This document shows positions 1-5,450 of a stretch of DNA of 5,866 bases, in pieces; the first letter of the stretch is position 1, and the number at the start of each line of letters is the position of its first letter. Source of the DNA: Planctomycetaceae bacterium (GTDB lineage: Bacteria > Planctomycetota > Planctomycetia > Pirellulales > Pirellulaceae); NCBI GenBank assembly GCA_012965455.1, contig DTSG01000025.1, positions 1-5,866 on the forward strand. The letters run 5' to 3'. Both the position numbers and the translations under genes were made by a program. A model generated the notes under the pieces. It ran no database searches. It saw nothing but the letters and a program-made list of their open reading frames with translations, and was not told where the DNA came from.

Positions 1-634
1 ACTCGGCGTCAATATCGAGGCGTCTGTCGGTGTCATGCAACAGTCGCTTGAAGAGGCGGGAATTTGTTTTTGCTTTGCACCCTTGTTTCATCCAGCCATG
101 CGACATGTGGGCCCCGTACGGCGGAGTATCGAAGTTCCCACGATCTTTAATTTGCTCGGTCCACTCTGTAATCCTGCTCGCGCACCTTATCAACTACTTG
201 GCGTCGGCCAGCCCGCCCTGCGTACCCGTCTTTCCGCTGCCCTCGCATTACTAGAAACAAAGCGGGCATTCGTCGTGTGTGGCGAAGATGGACTAGATGA
301 AATCACACTTGAAGGGACAACTCTAGTAACTGACGTCATGGACTCAACCACCCAAGAATTAGAATGGTGTCCTGCAGATTTTGGGCTGACCGCGCAATCT
401 CTCGCCACCATGAACGTCGAAAACCCCACAGAGAGTGCGGCTTGCATTATGAATATACTCCACGGCGATCAAGGCGCCTCGCGAGATATCGTCGTTGTTA
501 ATGCCGCTGCCGCCATCTCACTCGCTCGACCCCATTTGTCACTACCGGAATGTGCAAACCAAGCAGCTGAAGCAATTGATTCCGGGGCTGCCTTAAAGTC
601 ACTCAAACAATTTGGCGACATCACGCAACAGTAA
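1..634 (+). CDS. trpD: Anthranilate phosphoribosyltransferase TrpD, 5'-truncated by window edge
   Basis: TrpD transfers the phosphoribosyl group of PRPP to anthranilate, the second committed step of tryptophan synthesis in the cytoplasm. The frame is already open at base 2 (LGVNIEASV), so the ATG at position 35 is internal and the true start lies to the left. About 210 C-terminal residues of a family usually near 340 are visible. Family motifs in order are FAPLFHPAMRHVGPVRR, FNLLGPLCNPA, LLGVGQP, GEDGLDEITL (the DGLDE signature, whose acidic residues bind metal-PRPP) and SRDIVVVNAAAAISLA near the C-terminus. The N-terminal part with the glycine-rich PRPP loop is outside the window. One small oddity is Cys in LCNPA, where Thr, Ser or His is more usual. 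The gene ends at TAA 632-634, 58 bp before the hsp70-like gene on the same strand. No other trp gene is visible, so it may be a stand-alone trpD or the end of an operon. The family assignment is firm. Confidence 0.95.
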   Translation, partial: LGVNIEASVGVMQQSLEEAGICFCFAPLFHPAMRHVGPVRRSIEVPTIFNLLGPLCNPARAPYQLLGVGQPALRTRLSAALALLETKRAFVVCGEDGLDEITLEGTTLVTDVMDSTTQELEWCPADFGLTAQSLATMNVENPTESAACIMNILHGDQGASRDIVVVNAAAAISLARPHLSLPECANQAAEAIDSGAALKSLKQFGDITQQ

Positions 635-692
635 TTAACCTAATTAATAACACGGTATTAACTAATCAAGCAGTTCCACAGCAATCAACATC
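635..692 (+). promoter_or_regulatory. AT-rich intergenic region with 6-bp inverted repeat, possible promoter/operator
   Basis: This is the only same-strand gap long enough to hold a promoter for the downstream genes. It is clearly AT-rich relative to its surroundings. It contains the perfect inverted repeat TTAATA (644-649) / TATTAA (656-661) around a 6-nt centre, acacgg. TTAACC at 635-640 and TATTAA at 656-661 loosely resemble -35 and -10 boxes, but their 15-bp spacing is short and planctomycete promoters are poorly defined. The repeat could instead be an operator, or a weak hairpin at the end of trpD; no T-run follows it. I see no riboswitch-like structure and no purine-rich ribosome binding site before ATG 693. 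The element is real as a sequence pattern; its function is inferred. Confidence 0.3.
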
Positions 693-2234
693 ATGTATCC
701 ACAAAACCACCCTGCAATCGGAATCGACCTCGGGACAACGTACTCAGCCGTTGCGATGTTAGATGAACATGGGCAACCACGAACACTCGAAAACAGCGAA
801 GGTGACAAGATTACACCGAGCGTTTTGTTGTTTGAAGGTGGCGACGTTATTGTTGGTAAAGAAGCCGTCAAAGCGAGAACTACTAATAATGATGCTGTCG
901 CCGAACACAGCAAACGCTACCTTGGCCACCGTAGTTTTGAACAAAAATTTGGTGATGTGCAATATCCTCCAGAGGCACTGCAAGCATGGATACTGAAAAA
1001 ACTTCGCGACGATATTCAACAACGCATTGGGGATTTCAAATGCGCCGTTATCACTGTACCGGCTTATTTTGACGAAGCTCGTCGTAAAGCGACACAAGAC
1101 GCTGGTTATATGGCGGGAATTGATGTTCTTGATATTATCAACGAACCAACGGCGGCGGCGATTGCCTATGGCGCTCAACAATCTTCCGACCCTGACTGCC
1201 CTACCGCCCCGCATACTATTTTAGTCTATGACCTTGGGGGGGGTACGTTTGACGTTAGTATCGTGAAAATCGACGGCTGTGAATTCGTTACACTCGCGAC
1301 CGATGGGGATGTGCAGTTAGGTGGAATTGATTGGGATCATCGGATTGTGGACATGATTGCTGAACAATTTATCGCCGAGCATGGCAGTGATCCACGGGAC
1401 GACCCAAATACTCTAGGAAGAATTTGGCGAGAAGCCCAAGATGCCAAACATACGCTGACCGCTCGCCAAGAATGTACTTTGACATGTGACTATCAAGGTA
1501 ACGCCATTAACTTCACTTTGACGCGTGACGGATTTGCAGCCATGACCCGCGACTTGGTCGAGCGGACAAGGTTTACGACGGTACAAACTCTAGCGGCAGC
1601 ACAATTAGAGTGGAATGCTATTGATCGTATATTGCTCGTGGGCGGGTCAACTCGGATGCCAGCGATTAACGACATGTTAACGCAACTAAGCAATCGACCG
1701 CTCGATCAATCGGTATCACCGGACGAAGCCGTTGCTCACGGCGCCGCCTTGCACGCCGCCATTTGCTTAAGTGAACTTGCCGGAGAACCAGCTCGGTTTA
1801 CCATCAAGAATGTCAACTCACATAGTCTGGGTGTGATTGGTGTCGAGCCTGCCACGGGTCGACCACGAACCGGACACATCATTCCTCGCAATAGCCCATT
1901 GCCAATTACCGCGCGGAGGCGGTTTCGACTGAGGAAGGGTCAAACATCAATTATGCTGCAAGTCGTTGAAGGCGAAAGCAAATCGCCGGATGCATGTATT
2001 ATGATTGGGCAATGTGACATCAATGGAATCCCCAGTGACTTGCCCGAGAAGTCCAAACTCGAAGTCCGCTTTCGCTACCGCAGCGATGGTCGCTTGTCGA
2101 TGCGATTCTTGATTGAGGGAACGGATATCAAACTTGATCATGAATTCAAACGTGAGAATTCACTAACACAAGAACAACTTGACGCTTGGCGCGGTTTTAT
2201 CTGCGGTGAAGAAAACTCGGATCCTCCTCATTAA
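693..2234 (+). CDS. Short Hsp70-family (DnaK-like) chaperone ATPase without C-terminal lid
   Basis: This is a 513-residue cytoplasmic Hsp70 paralogue that should bind and hydrolyse ATP. The nucleotide-binding domain (about residues 8-360) is complete: phosphate-1 loop IGIDLGTTYSAV (9-20); K74 in SKRYLGH, matching the catalytic Lys of DnaK; VPAYFDEARRKAT (122-134); INEPTAAAIAYG (149-160, E151); phosphate-2 DLGGGTFD (180-187, T185); DGDVQLGGIDWD (204-215); adenosine loop ILLVGGSTRMP (313-323). The linker is diverged: DnaK has DVLLLDVTPLSLG, here PARFTIKNVNSHSLG (366-380). A beta substrate-binding-like domain follows (about 375-485, with LQVVEGES), and the protein stops soon after LTQEQLDAW, so the helical lid is missing; DnaK itself is near 640 residues. 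ATG 693 is the first usable start, because the frame has stops just upstream and the phosphate-1 loop begins at residue 9. No dnaJ or grpE is adjacent. It is probably co-transcribed with moeA 22 bp downstream. HscC-like is an alternative label; the substrate is unknown. Confidence 0.92.
   Translation: MYPQNHPAIGIDLGTTYSAVAMLDEHGQPRTLENSEGDKITPSVLLFEGGDVIVGKEAVKARTTNNDAVAEHSKRYLGHRSFEQKFGDVQYPPEALQAWILKKLRDDIQQRIGDFKCAVITVPAYFDEARRKATQDAGYMAGIDVLDIINEPTAAAIAYGAQQSSDPDCPTAPHTILVYDLGGGTFDVSIVKIDGCEFVTLATDGDVQLGGIDWDHRIVDMIAEQFIAEHGSDPRDDPNTLGRIWREAQDAKHTLTARQECTLTCDYQGNAINFTLTRDGFAAMTRDLVERTRFTTVQTLAAAQLEWNAIDRILLVGGSTRMPAINDMLTQLSNRPLDQSVSPDEAVAHGAALHAAICLSELAGEPARFTIKNVNSHSLGVIGVEPATGRPRTGHIIPRNSPLPITARRRFRLRKGQTSIMLQVVEGESKSPDACIMIGQCDINGIPSDLPEKSKLEVRFRYRSDGRLSMRFLIEGTDIKLDHEFKRENSLTQEQLDAWRGFICGEENSDPPH
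1236..1243 (+). repeat. Homopolymeric G8 tract inside the hsp70-like gene
   Basis: Eight consecutive G residues encode the GGG of the DLGGGT phosphate-2 motif (residues 182-184, codons GGG GGG GGT). The reading frame is intact with eight Gs. Gain or loss of one base would destroy the ATPase domain. Conserved glycines explain some G-richness, but two optional third-position Gs extend the run. Confidence 0.9.
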
Positions 2235-2256
2235 CACACAGTTCAATAGCCCCTCG

Positions 2257-3504
2257 ATGAACGAATCAAATATCCCCAAACCCACCGATGTCCGGATGAA
2301 AGGCTTCGCAAAACGAAGCTCAGTCGGAGCCTGCGTATATTGGATCGACGAGCATGTATCTCGACTGGCTGCTGAACAAGTTTCACTCGACGATGCTCAC
2401 CAACGCGTGCTGGCCTCGGATATCATTAGCTCCCAGGACGTGCCACAATTTACCCGCTCAATGATGGATGGTTTTGCGGTTCAAGCTGCGGATACGGCGG
2501 GCGCGAGCAACTACCAACCTCAACAGCTCACTGTGCTGGGAGAATCCGTTCCTGGCAAACCATTTGACGGTCGTGTGACTCAGGGAACCGCTGTACGGAT
2601 AATGACCGGTGCGCCATTGCCTGACGGCGCTGATAGTGTGCTGCCTGCCGAGCAAGTGCAGATCGAGGCTGACTTTATATTGGCGCAAGGCCAAGTCGCA
2701 CCGCAAAAACATGTTGGCTTTCCCGGTGAAGATATTCAACAAGGAACAACGGTGCTCACTGCCCCCAGGACATTGCGACCCCAAGACCTAGGAGTGTTAT
2801 CCTCTATTGGCTTTTCGCAAGTTCCTGTTTTTCAACGCCCTCAAGTCCGCATTATTGTCACGGGAAATGAATTGCTACCACCTGGGTCCGCGACCACTCC
2901 GTTCTGTATTGTCGATGCTAACAGTCCCATGCTCTCGGCCCTCATATCACGCGATGGAGGTCATACTATTCACCCAGGAATTTTACCTGACGATCCGGAC
3001 AGTATTCGCGCTGCATTACTCGATCCGGCTGCTGATATTATTATCGTGTCGGGCGGATCCAGTGTGGGCCAAGAAGACTACGCACCTAGTTTGCTGGCGG
3101 AACTTGGCTCGCTGGACATTCACGGTATCGCCATGCGACCCAGTAGCCCCACTGGAATGGGATTGCTCGACGGTCGTCTGGTGTTCTTACTACCAGGCAA
3201 TCCCGTCTCTTGTTTGTGCGCCTACGATTTTTTCGCTGGGCGGGCAATCCGTCAATTATCCGGCTTGCCCACACAATGGCCCTATCCCAGCGAAAAATTA
3301 CCGCTGGCTCAAAAACTAGTCTCTGCCATCGGACGTACTGATTATGCACGAGTTAAAATCATTGACGGTCAGGTACATCCATTAGCTATTAGTGGTGCTA
3401 GCGTCTTGACTAGCACCACCGCAGCGGATGGATTTGTAGTCATTGATGAAAACCTCGAAGGTTACCCTGACAATTGCGAGGTTACCGTTTTTCGGTACAA
3501 CTAA
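2257..3504 (+). CDS. moeA: Molybdopterin molybdenumtransferase MoeA, first copy (KPGKP-variant)
   Basis: MoeA inserts molybdate (or tungstate) into adenylylated molybdopterin to complete the cofactor. From ATG 2257 the protein has 415 residues, close to E. coli MoeA (411). The frame extends upstream to an ATG at 2179, but that would overlap the hsp70-like gene and add 26 unrelated residues. Motifs in order: DVPQFTRSMMDGFAV (61-75, D71); RIMTGAPLPDGADSV (114-128, T117); GEDIQQG (157-163); VTGNELLPPG (201-210, E205); LPDDPDS (243-249); SGGSSVGQEDY (265-275, D274); LPGNPVS (312-318); GRTDYARV (359-366, R365); TTAADGFVVI (387-396). Deviations: the usual KPGKP is RPSSP (294-298), so the Lys matching E. 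coli K279 is Arg, and the Asn-x-Arg stretch before GED is KHVGFP, losing the R137 equivalent. These look like subfamily traits rather than decay, since the frame is clean and other motifs are intact. No Shine-Dalgarno is visible; moeA2 starts 3 bp after the stop. Family certain, exact activity less so. Confidence 0.93.
   Translation: MNESNIPKPTDVRMKGFAKRSSVGACVYWIDEHVSRLAAEQVSLDDAHQRVLASDIISSQDVPQFTRSMMDGFAVQAADTAGASNYQPQQLTVLGESVPGKPFDGRVTQGTAVRIMTGAPLPDGADSVLPAEQVQIEADFILAQGQVAPQKHVGFPGEDIQQGTTVLTAPRTLRPQDLGVLSSIGFSQVPVFQRPQVRIIVTGNELLPPGSATTPFCIVDANSPMLSALISRDGGHTIHPGILPDDPDSIRAALLDPAADIIIVSGGSSVGQEDYAPSLLAELGSLDIHGIAMRPSSPTGMGLLDGRLVFLLPGNPVSCLCAYDFFAGRAIRQLSGLPTQWPYPSEKLPLAQKLVSAIGRTDYARVKIIDGQVHPLAISGASVLTSTTAADGFVVIDENLEGYPDNCEVTVFRYN
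3392..3419 (+). repeat. Perfect 10-bp inverted repeat (hairpin) inside moeA copy 1
   Basis: GTGGTGCTAG (3392-3401) is followed by an 8-nt loop, cgtcttga, and the exact reverse complement CTAGCACCAC (3410-3419). It lies about 85 bp before the moeA1 stop and about 90 bp before the moeA2 start. The encoded residues (SGASVLTSTTA) lie in the Ser-containing active-site strand of MoeA domain IV, so part of the sequence is protein-constrained. No T-run follows, so it does not look like an intrinsic terminator. It might act as an mRNA structure or stability element between the two moeA cistrons; that role is inference. Confidence 0.6.
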
Positions 3505-3507
3505 GTC

Positions 3508-5427
3508 ATGGCCGAACAAAAACAATTTCTCGACGTGATTGATCGTGATACTGCTCAAGAGCTATTTCACCAAGCAATTGAGTTGCAGCCCTTGGAATGC
3601 GAAAACGTTCCCCTCGCTGAGGCGCTCGGCAGAGTGCTGGCTGCTGACATCATCTCTCAACAAAACGTACCATCCTTTGATCGCTCCAATTATGATGGGT
3701 TCGCTGTTCGCGCCGAGGACACACACGGCGCAAGTGAAACCAACCCGATTCCCTTGCAACAATTACCCGAGTCCATTGCCACGGCGGTGGTTCCTCAAAT
3801 GGAAGTGACGGCGGCAGCGACCATTCCAATTGCAACCGGTGGCATGTTACCACGCGGTGCAGATGCTGTGCTCATGGTGGAACATAGCGTCATCAAAAAT
3901 GGACAGGTGCTCGTCTACCGCAGTATCCATAGTGGTTTCGGAGTGGCATGTGCGGGGACCGATATCACAGCGGGGGAAATGGTTTTGCGGCAGGGTCGTG
4001 TGCTGACAAGTCGTGAAACCGGAGTCTTAGCGGCGATTGGAGAGGCGACTATCCCTGTCGTTCGAAAACCCAAAGTCGCCATTGTCTCGACCGGTGACGA
4101 AATCATTGCGCCTGGTGAGCCGATGAAAGCTGCCATGGTATACGACTCGAACGCCCGTATTCTTGCCGACGCTGTTCGTGAATGTGGCGGCACGCCTGTT
4201 TACCAAGGAATTGTTCGCGACGACGAGGATGAATTACAAGCGATCGTTGATAAGTCCTTGGCAGAGTGTGATGTTGTATTGCTCTCTGGGGGAACGAGTA
4301 AAGGCGAAGGGGATCTGTGTTGCAACGTTGTTGAAAAACTAAACGACCCGGGAATCGTCGCTCACGGTGTTGCCTTGAAACCAGGTAAACCCATTTGCTT
4401 AGCCGGGTCTGGTGGTAAGCCTATAGTCATTTTGCCAGGATTTCCTACGTCAGCCATTTTTACCTTTCACGAATTCGTCGCGCCGGTCATTCGTATGTTA
4501 GCTGGAGGTACGATTAAAAGCCCAACAACTGTCGCTGCAAAAATGGCTGTTAAGGTGAATTCTGAGATTGGACGAACGGAATTTCTGTTAGTCGGACTCG
4601 TTGAATCGGACGAGGCTCTCGTTGCCTATCCCATGGGGAAAGGTTCTGGTAGTGTCACCACGTTTAGCCATGCTGACGGATTTGTTACGATCGACCGTCA
4701 TCATGAAATTGTTGCAGCAAATGAAGATATTAATGTCACCCTGCTCGGTCGGGATTTACAAATCGCCGACCTGGTGGTTATTGGCAGTCATTGTACCGGT
4801 CTCGACCGGTTGCTTGCCGAACTACAACGCGAGGGTATTAGCAGTAAGCTGATCAGCGTCGGGTCCACGGCGGGTGTAGCAGCCGCAAGGCGGGGAGAGT
4901 GTGATATTGCACCGTGCCATTTGCTTGATCCTGCTACCGGTGTTTATAACGAATCACTCGTCGACGATGCGATTCAGCTCGTTAAAGGCTACCGTCGTAC
5001 GCAAGGCATTGTTTTTCGCAAAGGTGACGCTCGGTTCAAAAACCAATCACTTGATAATGTCTTAGAGGCGATTCGCTCAGATAGTTCGCTACGCATGGTC
5101 AATCGCAATGCGGGTTCCGGAACAAGAATTCTAATCGATGATTTATTACAAGAACTTCGTCCGGCGGGTTACTCGTTTCTATCTCGTAGTCATCAGGCTG
5201 TAGCAACTACGATTAAGCATGCAACCGCGGACTGGGGCGTCGCTATTGAAAGTGTCGTAGACGATGAGCTCGAGTTTTTGCCGCTGAGCGATGAAGAATA
5301 CGATTTCTTTATTCCAGTCAACCGTCGCCACAAACCGGCAGTTGAGAAGTTCATGGCAATCTTGGGCAGCGAATCTTTTCGAAGCCAATTGGCCGACGCT
5401 GGGCTGATCCGGAATCATCTTGCATAA
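3508..5427 (+). CDS. moeA: MoeA fused to C-terminal molybdate-binding PBP-like domain
   Basis: This 639-residue protein fuses a MoeA (about 1-414) to a periplasmic-binding-protein-like domain (about 418-639) of the type in COG1910 / PBP_like (molybdate/tungstate-binding). MoeA motifs: SNYDGFAVRAEDT (60-72, D63); IPIATGGMLPRGADAV (106-121, T110, TGG rather than TGA); AGTDITAG (149-156); STGDEIIAPGEP (194-205, E198); VRDDEDE (236-242); SGGTSKGEGD (260-269, D269); ALKPGKP (289-295, K291); LPGFPTSA (309-316); IGRTEFLLVGL (354-364). PGNPVS is thus PGFPTS, as in archaeal-type MoeA, and the Arg matching E. coli R350 is L361. PBP motifs: GSHCTGLDRLLAEL (426-439), VGSTAGVAAARRGECD (451-466), HLLDPATGVYN (471-481), NRNAGSGTRILIDD (532-545) and ADWGVAIE (574-581). 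There is no signal peptide, membrane segment or HTH, so the domain should be cytosolic and may capture or sense the oxyanion for insertion (inference). ATG 3508 follows the moeA1 stop by 3 bp, in the same frame. Confidence 0.93.
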   Translation: MAEQKQFLDVIDRDTAQELFHQAIELQPLECENVPLAEALGRVLAADIISQQNVPSFDRSNYDGFAVRAEDTHGASETNPIPLQQLPESIATAVVPQMEVTAAATIPIATGGMLPRGADAVLMVEHSVIKNGQVLVYRSIHSGFGVACAGTDITAGEMVLRQGRVLTSRETGVLAAIGEATIPVVRKPKVAIVSTGDEIIAPGEPMKAAMVYDSNARILADAVRECGGTPVYQGIVRDDEDELQAIVDKSLAECDVVLLSGGTSKGEGDLCCNVVEKLNDPGIVAHGVALKPGKPICLAGSGGKPIVILPGFPTSAIFTFHEFVAPVIRMLAGGTIKSPTTVAAKMAVKVNSEIGRTEFLLVGLVESDEALVAYPMGKGSGSVTTFSHADGFVTIDRHHEIVAANEDINVTLLGRDLQIADLVVIGSHCTGLDRLLAELQREGISSKLISVGSTAGVAAARRGECDIAPCHLLDPATGVYNESLVDDAIQLVKGYRRTQGIVFRKGDARFKNQSLDNVLEAIRSDSSLRMVNRNAGSGTRILIDDLLQELRPAGYSFLSRSHQAVATTIKHATADWGVAIESVVDDELEFLPLSDEEYDFFIPVNRRHKPAVEKFMAILGSESFRSQLADAGLIRNHLA

Positions 5428-5428
5428 T

Positions 5429-5450
5429 TAATGGTTGGTGATGCCCATTA
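5429..5450. terminator. Weak inverted repeat between convergent genes, possible bidirectional terminator
   Basis: TAATGG (5429-5434) pairs exactly with CCATTA (5445-5450) around a 10-nt loop. It sits in the 20-bp gap between moeA2 and fhcC, and its right arm overlaps the fhcC stop codon (TAA, reverse strand). Only two G-C pairs support the stem, and no clear T-run follows on either strand (ggacactctt on plus, attatgcaag on minus). It is therefore a poor intrinsic terminator, listed because no better one exists between these converging transcripts. Confidence 0.25.

Noticed and set aside
759..1214. Long reverse-strand open frame of 151 codons inside the hsp70-like gene
   Set aside because: Low-complexity, Arg-rich start and no recognisable motifs; it lies fully opposite strongly conserved Hsp70 codons and is explained as a shadow frame.
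2179..2256. N-terminal extension of moeA1 from an upstream ATG at 2179
   Set aside because: It would overlap the end of the hsp70-like gene by 56 bp and add 26 residues with no MoeA similarity; ATG 2257 gives a normal family length.
2807..3319. Open frame of 170 codons on the plus strand, in another frame within moeA1
   Set aside because: Completely inside a well-supported MoeA coding region, with Cys/Leu/Ser-rich sequence resembling no family.
3480..3502. Small inverted repeat around TACCG-ttttt-CGGTA at the end of moeA1, as a terminator
   Set aside because: A 5-bp stem within the coding sequence; the T-run is in the loop rather than after the stem, and moeA2 starts immediately after.
2257..3504. 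moeA1 as a decaying pseudogene because of the lost KPGKP motif
   Set aside because: The frame is clean, length is normal, and the MDG, MTGAPLP, TGNEL, QEDY and PGNPVS motifs are intact, so a divergent but functional subfamily is more likely.
4795..4810. ACCGGT-ctcg-ACCGGT tight hairpin near the MoeA/PBP domain junction
   Set aside because: Only 6 bp, built from a self-palindromic hexamer within codons of the conserved TGLDR stretch; likely chance.
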